Shown piece after piece: positions 12,201 to 24,486 of a DNA stretch of 64,000 nt. The first letter of the stretch is position 1; each line of letters begins with the position of its first letter. The DNA lies in the NCBI GenBank assembly GCA_002633025.1, contig NMRB01000111.1, positions 150,205 through 214,204 of the forward strand, written 5' to 3'. Origin of the DNA: Notospermus geniculatus. Its lineage: Eukaryota > Nemertea > Pilidiophora > Heteronemertea > Lineidae. The translations under genes were made by a program, and so were the position numbers. Under the pieces are notes generated by a model. That model was not told where the DNA came from and searched no databases. It saw only the letters and a list, made by a program, of their open reading frames with translations.

Positions 12201-15200
12201 GAATGCTTACTCAAACGGCTCCAGATGATTTTGATCCAGGTATTACATTTCTTGTTCAGAGTCATGAAAAGAGACCAAGGCCTTCAACAGTGCTATTTAG
12301 GAAATCTCACTATCTGCAAGCCTTTCCAAAATGCGAAGTGGTTGCTTTAAATCAGCTGGTAGTATGCATCGTAAATAGAGAGCTAACTTACATGAGCATT
12401 GTTCTGAGCTTGATGAAATCACAGTGGTCTGGGTTTTCCACTTCTACGACGCCCCAAGGATACACCCGACCTCTGACCTTACGACCTTTGACCTCGACAA
12501 CCTGGCTTGATCCTACTACGGCAAATGGAATTGCAGCCTGAAAGAAGCCAAGAACAACATGGAAGGAATGCTAGAGAGTAACAAAGATATACTTTGCTGC
12601 CAGAGTCACCTTCTATTAAACGAGCACCACATCCAACTGGGAATCGAACCCGGGACCTCAGACGTGACAGACACTAGATGTTTCCTCGCCACCACTTGGG
12701 CAATTCTTGCCAAGTCTCACCTTGAGCTGTTTACACTGTTCCTTGTAATCCTCATCCTCGTCTGAATCACAGTCGGGCAGTGTGTAAATCTGGATACCAT
12801 TCTTCTCTATTTCTGACATTACTTTCAGTTTCAACCTTTCCACTTCTTTCTTCGTTAAGGTGTCTGACTTGGCTATGACTGGTACAATGTTCACTTTGTT
12901 GTGGATGGCCTTCATGAACTGAACATCTAATGGTTTAAGACTGAAAGTTGGAAAAGATACTTGATTGAATTCAAGATTAGAAACAGGTTTGTCTGAGTTC
13001 CACTTTGGAGACTCATCAAGTCACGCCATGATAAATGATCACCCATCTGCTCATTTGATTTGATGACGGAAGCAAAAGAATCGTGGTAAATAGCAGGAAA
13101 ATTTGGCAGAACTTTTGCCCACAACTTACCCATGCCCTGCTGGATTTATGAAGTAAAAGCAACAATGAACTCTGTTGTCGCTAATGTTTCTACGATTAAG
13201 GCCACTCTCGTCGCGTAGGAATTTCTCGTACTGCTCGTCAATGTATTTGATTATTTTGTTGAAACTGAAAACACGAGAATCAATCAATTAAAATAGACAC
13301 CTAAAATGACCCTGGGGCTGTAAGAGCCATGTGTGTAGATCCTGTGTTTTTCACCAGGTAGCAGCACTGTCAAGAACTGAAGCAGGCACACATTCTGTCT
13401 GCAGTCTGGTTCTCCAAATTAAATTAGTCTCTGTTAGTGAGAAACCACCACATTACTCAACACGATAAACGAAACATACCAATTATCATTATCTATTCCG
13501 TCACCAAATCCTGGAGTATCTACGACCGTCAGACGAAGTTTCACCCCTCGCTCCTCAATCTCAACAGATGATGCATCGATCTTCAAGGTCTGGTGCATTT
13601 TTTCTGCAAAATAACACAAAAGTAAAGAGACGGTGTACAAAATGAATCACATGGAAGGTATTTTAGTTGAGTAGCACATCTCACAACACCTGAATTCATT
13701 GCAATAAGAGTAAGACTACACAGGGATCACACACTGAATGACAGGGCTACAAAGTACAACAACTATAGCACAGTGGAACCTCCCTTTGCAGACACCTCTG
13801 TCAGCAGGACACCTCTCTGCTAAAGACACTGAAGTTCAGTCAAAAGGTGGTCATTTCCATTCATTTTAACCTCCCTCATCAGGACACCTCTCAATTAAGG
13901 ACAGTATGTGTCAGTCCGAAAGGTATCCACAGTGAGGTTCCGCTGTACTTTCGACACATTTCAACCCTCCCTGGCGGTGAGGGTAGGCTGATTTCAGGAA
14001 AACATAAAACATCCCATTTTTTTGTAAAGATGGAAGAGTTCTGTTAACACGACAAGGAAAATAAGGAACATAACAACACAAACCACAACAAAACATGCAA
14101 TGGTTATTTGCAAGATGACTTTGAATTCCACACTTTACATCAAGTGGTGGATATGCTCTAGACTATACAGCTTAGGGTCCATGTAGAGCCAAGTGTCACC
14201 AACGGGCATGCTGGAGTGCTCATTCATGAACAAGGCAAATCAAAATCTCACATGTTAGGAATTTCTGGTGAACCACCGCATGCAGTGATGAGCAGTCTGT
14301 AACACAGACTGTTGTAGGCTGTTCAGAGAATGAAATCCATATCATTTTTTACTACAAAAGATGTTGGCTGAGGTCAAGTGTCATTGTTTTACTGCTTTCA
14401 GACATCCTCTAGCAGCAAACACTGTATTTGTACACAAGTATGTTATGATTACAAATTCTGACACTTTCTCCTCTGAAGTATAAACATTTGGTGGCAAAAG
14501 CAAACACCAGAAACAGACATGACATGGACGTCAACATTCTGAACAGCCTGTAAATTTGCTGAAGGAAATATTATGCTAGATTCGCCCCATGTGATTGAAC
14601 AATAAGCCATCATGCGTTCATTAGTAGGATTTCCTTTTGACCTGAATATACAGACAAATTTCTTGCCAATTATTAGCCCAGTGTTCCTGCCACACTTCCC
14701 TTTATTGTACTTTGTTGGTTCATACTGACATTGGAGAATTTCCCCAAGTCGAAAAGCATTCCTCCACGTGAGAGCTTTTTTGTCTCAAAGGGGATCATAA
14801 CTACGATATGGCAGCACATCGTAACCAGGGGCCGTATGCATGAAATTATTGTTCCAAACAAAAGATAGGCCCTAAGGGAAATTTTACACTTAAGATGTTT
14901 TATGCATACGGTCCCAGGTCCTAGAATGGATGCCTGCTTTTATGTAGGAAATTGATCAGGACCGGGATGTCAGTTTCATTTCAATAGTTTATCACCAGTG
15001 ACACCTAATATGGTCCCCATTGACTCTCTCCGAACAACTCAGGCGTATGTGCAGTCATTTGTGTCATAGCCTAAGTCCAACAGAAAACAACAATGGTGAA
15101 TTGCCCAGACAGAGCCAACTTGCTTGAGAAAACTCTCAGGTGGAGGAACAGCCGACAGTTTGGAAGGAAGAGGAGCACTAAGAGGCTCTACGAGGTGTGA

Positions 15201-18200
15201 CTACCAAAGACAAGCAAGCGTGTGATCATGCCCATGCACCCACCAGAGAAAAGCCCTCTCAATCACATGCACACAAACAGCCTCAAAGCTAAGATTCATG
15301 TATTTGTATAACCTTGATCTAAACAATTTAGATCGGCATTTCGTTGTGACAGTATATGACGGGGATTCAAAGCATCCCAAATATAAAATGCAGCGAAAGG
15401 AACATTAATAAGCAGGTGAATTAGAACAATGCTGCAAAATAAATGTTACTGGACCTTCGGTGGTGAGTTCAGGGCGTTTAGGCTGAATGATGACAGGCTG
15501 TTTCATTGGACTTGGCTTGCCTATAAATCAGGGGAGGGGGTCAAGATGCAATTATCAAGGACAGGAAGCTGAGCAACTTCAATCAAATTTGAAATCTGAA
15601 TTGAGAGTACATGGACATGTATTTCTCACATCTAACTTCAAACTTCAAACATCAGATTTGAAATTTGAGTGAGACGTCTCGGCTTTTGTGATTTCATGAG
15701 TATTTTGGGTACAAAAGAGAAGATTAAAATGGTTTTTGGCTGATCATCGTTCATGACACGATCGGTGTCGTGGAGAGGAATTCTGGGAATCTGACAGCCA
15801 TGCAACATAAACTTCAACTGGTGACAACAGAAATCAAATTTGTTGAGTGAAAGAAGGTTTAGGTGAACTGTCTGCCAGGAGACAAGGCCGATGTGGGACA
15901 AGGCCTAGCCAAGCCACAAAGATGTAGGACAAGAACAGACATAAAGCTGTAATAAGACTATTAGACAAGTGAGACACAGAAGCTGCTTGGAGGCAATCAC
16001 AACCTGGTCATGTCTAGAAAAGAGGGTGTCTACAATAGGTGGGTGACCCACCAGCTCAAGAACCTGCTAACTTTCAAGCATTCAACACTAGGCCCAAAAC
16101 ATACATGTAGACTGCGGCATGGGATTTTCTACAGCCGACAGTTCCTGACTGGTCATTCAATACCAGAGGATCAGATGAAATCCAAAACAATAGTGAAAAG
16201 CTCTGAACATAACCTATGGCCAAACGGTTCCTCACTAGGCATTCACTACCAGAGGATAAGACCAAATCTACAACAACTGAGTAAGCTCTAAACATATATG
16301 GCCAAGCAGTGTTCATGCCGTCTATTTCTTTCTCAATTCCAACCAATCTTGTCTACATTTCTACTCATACAAATGCATCACTTCACAGTGTCCCAGGGGT
16401 CCACAATAGAGGACCCCTTGAACCACAACACAAGAAGACGCCACTTGGACGGCCGAGGAGAGGTCACACACCTTTTGATCCAGGAACAACCCGATCGGGG
16501 TAAAGGTCTGTTAGGAAGAGGCTGTTGATGAGTGTTGATTTGCCGAGACCAGATTCACCTGAAATACAAACACAAACTGTGGCAGATTTTGGGTACCGGT
16601 AACAAGAAAATTCGTACCAAGACAACTTGTTGGCCTAAATTAATATCCAGACAATTGGTATCTAGTGTACACTAATTTGATACAGATGATTCCTCGATAT
16701 TCCAAACCTCAACACAAAACAAAGATGATAGTATCATCTTTACATCGTCATTTTGTTCAAGTACAACACAACCACTTCAAATGGTGATGAAGGACCCCCG
16801 ATTTGCTTGGCATCAAAAATAGATATCTATTTTTAATTTGTTGGCATTGATCATGCTGGATGAGTGAAGACCTGGACCAAACTGATAAGCATCTTAAACA
16901 CTCGGTTCCTATACTTACCCACCACCATGAGGGTGAACTCGAAGCCCTTCTTAACGGACTTCCTGTGAACTTGATTCGGCAAGTTGGCGAACCCCACATA
17001 GCCAGGGGTCTCTGGATTCGAGAACTGTAAATAGAAAACAAATGATTTCAGTCTTGTGTCTCTACATGTACTTTCGGGCAAGCTGTTGGTACATGAAAAG
17101 GAAAACAAAAACAAAATCAAAGGCACCCTCTTGAAATCAAACACAGGTATATCTCTTGAAATCAAACATGCAAACCTGCCCATTTCGTCAAGAGTGACAT
17201 CTTGTCAATAGCAAACATCGGTCCCTGTCTGAGGTGAACCTGAGAATGTCCCTATCTGAGGTCAACCAAAAGGCAATGAGAATATTGGAATAGAATACTA
17301 TCTGCCTTATCTACATCTGATGGTAGCACAATACACCATCAAAACAAGCACAGCATTGAACGTCCCCCGTCGCCCCGGGTGCAAGTCCGACGGGCATGTA
17401 TTTTGAAGATTCCATTCAGTATTAATGGCACAATCACAGTTTATGTGATTCAGCTTTTTGGCCCCCTGGTGGCAAGGTGGAAAATCAGATTTGGTCGATT
17501 CTATGACGCGACACACCGTTGGCCCATGACACATCCCTCCACCAAATATCAACCCAAAATTTTCAGTCGTTCCAAAGTTAAAGAGCGGAAGGGAACTTAT
17601 GTGGTTTTTACAAGCGCCCCCTACAGGGCTGAAAAATGAATGTAATTGAAAACCCGCAGAGTATATTATGTACCCTTGCTAGATGAGCCTACCATAAAAA
17701 TTTTGTGAAATTCCATTCAGTATTATAAAGGCGTAATCACAGTTTTTGTGTTTTGGCTTTCGGCCCCCTGGTGGCAAAGTGGAGAATCGGATTTGGCCGA
17801 TTCTTTCACGCGACACACCTTTGGCCCGTGATACATCCCTCCACCAAATATGAATCCAAAATCTTCAGTCGTTCTTAAGTTATAGAGCGGAAGGGACTAG
17901 TAGCGGCGAGCGGCGAGCGGCGAGCGGCGAGCGGCATAGGCGCACGGACGGCCGGTATTTTCAAGTCCCCCTCCGAGGGCTCCGGGGGACAATAATCATC
18001 ATAATGAACATAATTTCATTTCATTTAACCTACCATAGTAGACCTATAGTGAAACCTTCCTTTGGGGATACCTCTGCTTGGAGGACACCCTTCTATCAAG
18101 GACACCCAGTTACATGTAAGACCTGGATTCGATAGCCCTATTCATCCTGTCCTCTGTAATCTGGACACCTCATGATTTAGGACAGCAAGCGTCAGTCCCG

Positions 18201-19840
18201 GGGGGCGTCCTTAATAGAGAGGTTCCACTGTTTACTGCATCTAATTGATTTGTACTAAAGAACTCAAGTAGCATTGTTCAACTTGTGAGTTTTTACAAAT
18301 GTAGTATTGCAACCAACATACAGACTTCCTGGATGGAAAGTCATGAGACACAACCAGGATGAGGGACTCGGATCAATCTGAACACGACACTGACAGCAAG
18401 CTAACAATGGAGCCGGCCTCCCTAATTGCCGGATGCCACTGCAATCAATTTCGTTACATTACAATAGATGGCTCTGTAGAATGCACTCACAATGAAGAGA
18501 ATCCAGGACATGAGGATGAGTCAGTAGGATGGGTCATGAATCATTCCAGGCATCAAGTGAGCCAACCATGCGACAAAGAAAAACAACAAGTGCAAAAAAA
18601 TCAAATTGAAAACTGTTGGCTGTCTCAAGAGCTGAGTACAGGAACGTCAATGCACTGCATCTCATGACGACGTAACCATGGTGATTAGAGGGAATCCCCA
18701 GATGGTATCAGAAATCAACAACTGATTTTGCTGTTCCAGGGTTACACACACTGTAATGCCATTAGAGATCAGAGAATAACTGATTGCATTGGTTTTTGAT
18801 AATTGGCTTATTGGATGTTGAAGAGTGGTTGGTAGCAAAGCATCAGGCTTATTATTCGGATAATGGGGTGGATTTCAATAGAACCTAATCATGTAGCAAT
18901 GCCCCGGGTCTGCTCAGCGATGCTGGTGTGGTTTAGTACCGTTCCTCTCCCACTAAACACTGATACCTCAGAATGTAAATGTAGCAAATTGTGCATTGAT
19001 TTTTGACCAGCAGTTCCAGGCCAGTACTGAAGGTATGAAAATTGAGATTATAGTAAACTAGGCAAGGAAATCGTTCCTGATTCCTGCTGGAGTGCGCAGA
19101 GTATGAATAACTCAACATCTCCGACAGTTTCTATAAACATACACTGTCAGACTGGTCAATCCAGGTGTGTAGCATGTCTCAGTTCTCGTCAGACAGAGAT
19201 TCAACTCATACTACATGTAGTACTACTACACTGAAAACTGCATTCTTCAAGGCCAATACATCATGCCCAGTGCTCGAAAAGTTCAGTTGTTCAAAGGTAG
19301 CCATTTGGCTAAATGTCTACAAATTTTCATTGCCAAATATCAACGATTGAGATACTGCCAATGGAAATAGAAAGGACTTATGGCAATTAAAATGGTGAAA
19401 ATCAAGGAATAGTTGTTGCCAAATGGCGAAGTTGACAAAATCCTTTAGCCAAATGGGAAAATCCTGTAGCCAATGGCGATGCTGATGCCAAGAAAAAAGC
19501 TACCAAGAGGCCACCATCAAAATCTGTTTGCTTCCCGCTCAAGGGCTGAAGAGACAGCATGAGTTTACTCCTCCTGCCATGCTGCGGTCAAGCTAAGCTC
19601 TTCAAATTGAAATATCTAACCAACTAGAGATAGGAATCTGTAAGCAGATGTCAGATCTCTTGATAACAATCCATCACCCCACTGGGAAGACATTACCCTG
19701 ATCTGACAGAGAGGGTAATGCTTCCACTCAGATGGTGGCTGACTCATGAAGCCAACTGAATCTAAACTCGATTGTCTATTTTCAGAGTTACTCACTTTCC
19801 ACGATGCAGGAAAGCGAGCCGAGCCGTAGGCTTTGAGCAT
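9265..19840 (-). CDS. Septin GTPase, SEPT1/2/4/5 subgroup (10 coding exons)
   Basis: Septins are GTP-binding cytoskeletal proteins that polymerise into filaments at the cell cortex, cytokinetic furrow and cilia. Exons in order, all with GT-AG borders and matching phases: 19840-19796, 17024-16919, 16558-16472, 13603-13480, 13264-13130, 12940-12721, 12537-12392, 12181-12077, 9651-9585, 9348-9265. They sum to 1119 nt, giving 372 residues; human SEPT2 is about the same size. Visible features are a polybasic stretch HRKSVKKG (35-42), P-loop GESGLGKS (51-58), G3 DTPG (108-111), G4 AKSD (189-192), the septin signature RGRVYPWG (261-268) and a C-terminal charged coiled coil (about 330-365). The start is the first ATG after an in-frame TGA. 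The first exon lies 2.8 kb upstream and joins in phase 0 to [16 protein letters not shown], so it is the least certain exon. Subgroup assignment rests on overall similarity; the exact orthologue is not decided. Confidence 0.93.
9720..9812. repeat. Two-copy tandem repeat in a septin intron
   Basis: The phrase CAGTCTTAAGACT, then GACTCGTGGTTGATTATGC and AGGTATATT, occurs twice in direct tandem with a period of about 48 bp. Confidence 0.8.
9990..10110. mobile_element. Foldback MITE, GGGCCGTATT family (121 bp)
   Basis: A near-perfect hairpin in a septin intron. Arms run from GGCCCGTATTCTAGAACG to a central AGTCTATTGT and return through ACAATAGATT to ATACGGCCCA. Related elements, with different arm sequence, lie at 14828, 28745, 34564, 59992 and 62329. 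Confidence 0.8.
12600..12720 (-). mobile_element. Possible tRNA-like SINE remnant in a septin intron
   Basis: On the minus strand, GGGTTCGATTCCCAG (about 12651-12637) matches a tRNA B box with its flanking stem. I cannot fold a full tRNA, so a tRNA-derived repeat is the likelier reading. Confidence 0.35.
13771..13944. mobile_element. Pogo-like MITE (174 bp)
   Basis: Ends CAGTGGAACCTCC and GTGAGGTTCCGCTG resemble pogo/Tigger-type termini (CAGTnnAACCTC). The interior repeats phrases of the type AGGACACCTCTC. A relative is at 18047-18230, and a truncated one ends near 9179 (gagggttccattgta). Confidence 0.6.
14828..14915. mobile_element. Foldback MITE, GGGCCGTATG family (88 bp)
   Basis: GGGGCCGTATGCATGAAA at the left is answered by TTTTATGCATACGGTCCC at the right, with a short pairing interior. 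This is the smallest member of the family described at 9990. Confidence 0.65.
15455..15520 (-). CDS. Candidate in-frame cassette exon of the septin gene (66 nt)
   Basis: This lies between the P-loop exon (16558-16472) and the G3 exon (13603-13480). It has a strong acceptor (pyrimidine tract CCCCCTCCCCTGATTTATAG) and a weaker donor (GAAG|GTCCAG). It is phase 1 on both sides, exactly matching the phase-1 junction of its neighbours, and is open for 22 codons with no stop. The encoded insert is basic and proline-rich ([19 protein letters not shown] followed by three more residues). It would enter after residue 79, in the switch-I loop, where septin paralogues vary in length. Using the alternative donor at 15449 would break the frame. 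No transcript evidence is available, so it could be a decoy. Confidence 0.5.
16140..16308. repeat. Two-copy tandem repeat (period about 85 bp) in a septin intron
   Basis: Phrases such as GTTCCT(G/C)ACT, CATTCA(A/C)TACCAGAGGAT and AAGCTCT(G/A)AACATA recur in the same order in both halves, with moderate divergence. Confidence 0.55.
17406..17900. repeat. Direct repeat of about 190 bp (period about 301 bp)
   Basis: Copies at about 17406-17598 and 17709-17900 share TTCCATTCAGTATTA, GGCCCCCTGGTGGCAA and CATCCCTCCACCAAATAT in order. The second is followed by the GCGGCGA microsatellite. They are probably two copies of a dispersed repeat in the septin intron. Confidence 0.75.
17902..17938. repeat. 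Microsatellite (GCGGCGA)n
   Basis: Five near-perfect 7-bp units, GC-rich against AT-richer surroundings, next to the direct repeat. Confidence 0.9.
18047..18230. mobile_element. Pogo-like MITE (184 bp)
   Basis: Left end TAGTGAAACCTTCCTTTGG and right end AATAGAGAGGTTCCACTG are related to the ends of the copy at 13771. The left terminus is mutated. Confidence 0.5.
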
Positions 19841-20118
19841 GGACTTCTGAGTCAAGACCTGATATCACTGTTTCCTCAGCTCAGAGCCTCAAAGGAAGAG
19901 GAAAGATCATTTTATACCAAACCACACTGATGGGTATTGAATGGAATACATGTGAGCCGCTGTCGCTAGTCTGGAGAAGTGCAAAAGGCCAACAATTCGG
20001 GGGGGGGAGGGGGTATGGACCATGGGACTAGTAGTATATTAATGGGCATCATCCAGACCCTTGTATTCCTTGACCCTGTGACAGTCTGTCAAGGAACAGG
20101 AAAGCATTCATAAACATA

Positions 20119-20766
20119 CTTAAAGCTGACGTGAACGAACAAAAAGCCCCCATGCGACCAGCAAGAGAATTGCAAACGCCCTGCAAACACCTCAAAGGAA
20201 GGCTCAGAACATGATAGACCACACGAGGCCAGGAGGGCGCCACCTTATTTGTCTTCGAGCTTCCGAGGTGTCAACACCTCTGGTGAGCTCCTGCTGAACA
20301 CTTTTTTGAAAGAAAATTTTTTGACCCAGCTGGGGATCGAACCCGCACCTTATTATCTCTGTTCCACCGTCTTCCCCATTCGGCCACCGAACTTGTTAGC
20401 AGACTTTGCCTGTTTTTTCTTATTCATAGTATTATTTATGCAAGTCGAAGGCCTACGTGGATGACGAACACAAATCAGGTCTCTGCCAGCTAGCTCGTTG
20501 GCCGAGTGGATAGAATGGTGGATTACAAAGAGAAGGTCGACGGTTCGAAACCCGTCTGAATGACTACAATTTTTTTTCTTTGAGTGCTGTAAGAGGTATA
20601 TCCGGAGATGTTGACACCTCTGTTGCCTGAAGGCAAATAAGGTGGCGCCCTCCTGACCTCGTGTGGTCTATCATGTTCTGAGCCGTCGTTTGAGGAGTTT
20701 GCAGGGCGTTTGCAATTCTCTTGCTCGTCGCATGAGGGCTTTTTGTTCGTTCACGTCAGCTTTAAG
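20119..20766. mobile_element. Head-to-head pair of tRNA-derived SINEs forming a long inverted repeat
   Basis: Outer arms 20119-20246 and 20637-20766 are near-complementary, and pairing extends inward at lower identity. Each half has a tRNA-like Pol III promoter. The right copy has A box TTGGCCGAGTGG (20498-20509) and B box GGTTCGAAACC (20542-20552). The left copy, on the minus strand, has A box TGGCCGAATGG (20386-20376) and B box GGGTTCGATCCC (20344-20333). The A box resembles tRNA-Ser/Leu. About 90 bp separate the two heads. Confidence 0.7.
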
Positions 20767-22189
20767 TCAAAGTGTGCTGATACTACATGTATCTTTTGTG
20801 TTGAACAAAGGATAAGTGTCACACTTACTAAGTAGTTTTATGAATATGGACCTTGGGCTTTTTCACAAAGCATTCATGTCACTGGTCACTCCTCTGTCCA
20901 CGAGGTGCCACAGCACAGGCCTACATTGGGTCAGGAAATATAAACTTGGCCAAGTCGGAAGTCCACTGTTGACAAAACATTGAGACCAATGTTTTCACAC
21001 ATATACATTGTACACGTATTTGTAAATGTATTTGTACATCAATTTACAAATTGTTATTAAAGGAAGTCTTCACATCTAATGTGGTTTGAGTACATGAGTC
21101 ACCACAATGGAGTGATTGATTGCCAAAATGTTCTATTGTGGCATAGGTTCGGGCAATGAATGGTACAGACATGAGGGACGGGGACAATATGCATACCGGT
21201 ACAATGAAAGTTATTTTGTGTTTTGCTGAGGGTTCCTGTGGAAAGAACCTACCATAATGATGAGTTTATCAAACATCTAAATTCAGAAATCCTTTTTTTT
21301 ATTTGACTTGAAAGCCTACAGACTGCAAACAACTGTCCGATTTACTCAATTTTCAAAGTGCCGGAGCATGTGGACTGAAGTGGTACAAATCCACAACTAA
21401 AATGGTGTGTTATGTTGACTTCTAATCGTTACAAAGGACCAAAGAGTCATACATTTACCTCCACATCCGAGACACACTGAGCAGTTACACTGCGTACAGT
21501 TCCCAAGGCAACTGAAGCCAGCCATGTGTCTAACTGGATACATTTCGGCACAATTGAAATCAATAGTGTTGTGGCTCTGTCTCTCTCTTTTGTACATGTA
21601 TTTTGTGCACAACTGAAATATCACTTGTAAGACTTCATAACAAATTTATGACATTGATAATTATGAGCATTTTGGCATCATCAGTTAGACCAAATGGCAT
21701 TAAACACGCTTAATGATGAATGGACTTTAACACCACAGCCAAAGTAAGCGAAGAAAGTGGGCCAGCCAGGAAAGGTATTGGTCTCTCTCTCCACTTTGCA
21801 TTGTGTGCCACAGAGTAACATCACTTCCGATCAGGATTCTAAAGTTTAGCCATGTTTGATTACCAGTAGCATGTTAGTTACATGCCCAGAAGAATGGACA
21901 AATAAGTGTACCAGTTAAGAGAGAAAAACATTGAGCCACTTTTTTCAAAGAATGTCTCACAGGCCTACTTTAGTTCATAGAATTGACGAGAAAAACAGCA
22001 GAAGAACTTTTAAATTTTGTCCAGGTTGACAACTCGACTGCTCAGCCAATGCTGCTCAGTGAGACAGAACTGTAGTGGTTGAGCCAAGCAACTTATGACA
22101 TCAACATCATCGCCTTCAAATTGAACTGCTTATTTTGTGACTTTCTGTATCCAATCTGGTTGGACTGAACTATGATGGTAGCCCCTCAC

Positions 22190-22363
22190 CAGGGGCGGAT
22201 CCAGAATCATGGGAAAGAGTGGGCACAGCCAGCACACATCTTGGAAAACCTCGGTCAAATTTTAACATCTTTTCAAAATTTCGAAATTTCCCAGTCAATT
22301 TTAAAGATTTTCCACAAAATAGAGGGGCATGGGCCGGGTGTGCCCCCCTTGGATCTGCGCCTG
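22190..22363. mobile_element. Small transposon with CAGGGGCGGATCCAG ends
   Basis: Terminal repeats CAGGGGCGGATCCAG and CTTGGATCTGCGCCTG are flanked by a 5-bp direct repeat CTCAC (22185-22189 and 22364-22368). The ends look hAT-like, but hAT target duplications are usually 8 bp. Confidence 0.6.
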
Positions 22364-24128
22364 CTCACAGTAGCTCCATTGGTAAAAGTACCAGTAGCCA
22401 GAGGTGAGTGTTGACTTTCCACACCTGAACAGACTGCTCCCTGAAACTACTGGGCAAGCAGCTACCATTGCTCCACAGGTAAAATACACAGGTAAATAAT
22501 GTGGTCACGTTTTCATGGAAGGCATACTGTTGCTGTATTCACCACACCTACACTATCATTGACACATTTATAGCTGATGTACACCATGTATGCAATTATT
22601 ACCAGTAGTCATCACCACTGCAAACAAAAGGTAATAATCTCAGTATTTCCGGTTGAATGTAACCCTTTAAGAACCAAGGGAAACGGCTTGAAGACAGAAG
22701 CTTTTCAATTCAAGGCAGGTTTTCACCGAGATCCGTGCATAACCTCCCCAGCTACAGGTTGCTATCTCCCATGTTCACCTTTATCAGAAAAGGCCACACA
22801 GAAGTTGTAACACTTGCAAATTTTTCATCCTGTAATGATTAAAATACCAGGTGAAGATGAATTCTTTATGATTGAATGAATACCTTTTCGAAAGTTTTCA
22901 ACCAGATTCAATCTAGGCCTACTGGAAAGCAAGAACTGTTTCTTGGTTCTTCCATTATGTGTGTTGAAAAACCTTTGTTGATGACTGGAATTAAAGGCCA
23001 CCGTATTTCAGCGAAGTTATTAAAGAAATGAACTTATCAAAATGATAAAATGTTAACTTGAAAAGATTGAAATACTTTGACAAAACACCAACAAGTTAGT
23101 GAATGAAATCGCTCAATTGAAAATGGAATTAAACTTCAGCTTCAGAATAATACAAAAGGTAAGCAGCAATTAATGCCAAATAGCCCTTGTCACCTTCCAA
23201 CAGTACAATGCTGGTGGGTTGGAATCACAACCCAGCTCAAAACGATGTGGGTTTCATACTGGCAAGATGCAGTCCTGGAACCCACCGTTGACGGGACAAT
23301 TTCTCTTAGCTTGCCCAGGTCTTACAAGGGCTCTGGTCTCCTGCATCAGCACTTAAGTGATCCACCAGTGGTCAAGTGTAATCCATATCATGATATGACT
23401 GCAAGAAGGTGACAAACTGTAAACTGCAAACCACAGAAAATGACGAGTTGAGTTGGATTTCTTACTTCATCACTTCGTATGCTCCTAGTACTGCTGGCAC
23501 ATGACCATGAGGAGTACGACTGAAGTGAAAGGATTTCAAAATATTTTGTGATTTTCCTTCTCACCAGCCGGGATGTACCGGTAGGCCTACATGTATGGTA
23601 TGGCAGGCATGACCGATCGGCCATCATTCACAGAGTGCATCGACATCATTGTCACTTAGCACTGCACCTGACTGCAGCATGCACGCCGCACCATCAGCAG
23701 AGACAAGAGTGACAGTGAACAGAAAAATTTTACCATCATCAACAGGGCAGACATTGTCATGGCAGAGTGATGGTTTTTTAAAGCGGACTATTCGTGCCGA
23801 GTCAAAGATTCCACAGAACAGTTTCCGGAGCGGCCACCGCAATGCATTTACCAGTTATTGTTCCGAATAAAACGAGTTGTTTTATTATTTTTGTTTCACT
23901 TTGGACAGACGCGAACAATCCGCTTTTTTAAAACGTCAAACGTCAAGTTCAAAAAAATCAATAAAAGGCTTTGCAAACACTGACCAAACACTAGCAGGCT
24001 AGGCCTACACCCATAAGAAGTTTGGCTTGCTGTCACTGACTCAGGCTGGCTACATGCATGTAGTGTATCATGTAGGCCTAGTTCATGTACTGTATCGGAT
24101 GTCGACAGTACAATGATCTGTCTACATG

Positions 24129-24251
24129 NNNNNNNNNNNNNNNNNNNNNNNNNNNNNNNNNNNNNNNNNNNNNNNNNNNNNNNNNNNNNNNNNNNNNNNN
24201 NNNNNNNNNNNNNNNNNNNNNNNNNNNNNNNNNNNNNNNNNNNNNNNNNNN
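24129..24251. other. Assembly gap (123 N)
   Basis: A run of 123 undetermined bases. An open frame that crosses it is an artefact of translating N. Confidence 0.99.
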
Positions 24252-24480
24252 CCCCCCTGAATTAAGAGGGTACTAGTAAATGGAAATTTGCATTCTGTGG
24301 AAGACGTCTGTTTCCCCTCTACAGGGAATTCAATCCAAAAATGGTCGAAGGAATCATCCTACTGAGTTAATACTCCCACCACCACAAGGATGGAGGTTTC
24401 CTTATACTCGAGCCAACTTTCTCCCTACTGAGTCAGATCAGGCACTAAATAACAACAACAAATGTTTTGCCAGTGATAAC

Positions 24481-24486
24481 TTTATT
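24481..24486 (-). terminator. Probable poly(A) signal of RNF10
   Basis: AATAAA on the minus strand, 1.55 kb past the RNF10 stop, followed by a GT-rich downstream element (TTTGTTGTTGTTATTT, about 24466-24449). The implied 3' UTR (24487-26035) holds no other recognisable gene, only a short repeated motif near 25540 and 25665 containing aatccacaagcaaac. Confidence 0.5.

Larger units (their letters stand above)
19841..24480. other. Intergenic region between the septin gene and the RNF10 3' end
   Basis: Outside the listed repeats and the gap I see no exon. Part of the septin 5' UTR and promoter must lie just above 19840, but I find no clear core-promoter motif there. Open frames of 60-80 codons lack splice context or family resemblance. 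Confidence 0.45.

Noticed and set aside
12143-12541. 132-codon plus-strand open frame
   Set aside because: It is the antisense shadow of two septin exons on the minus strand.
20484-20560. Functional tRNA gene (A box TTGGCCGAGTGG, B box GGTTCGAAACC)
   Set aside because: I cannot form a full acceptor stem, and an inverted relative with the same downstream body lies beside it; a SINE head is the better reading.
24085-24276. Open frame across 24129-24251
   Set aside because: It spans an assembly gap, and the residues across the gap are undetermined.
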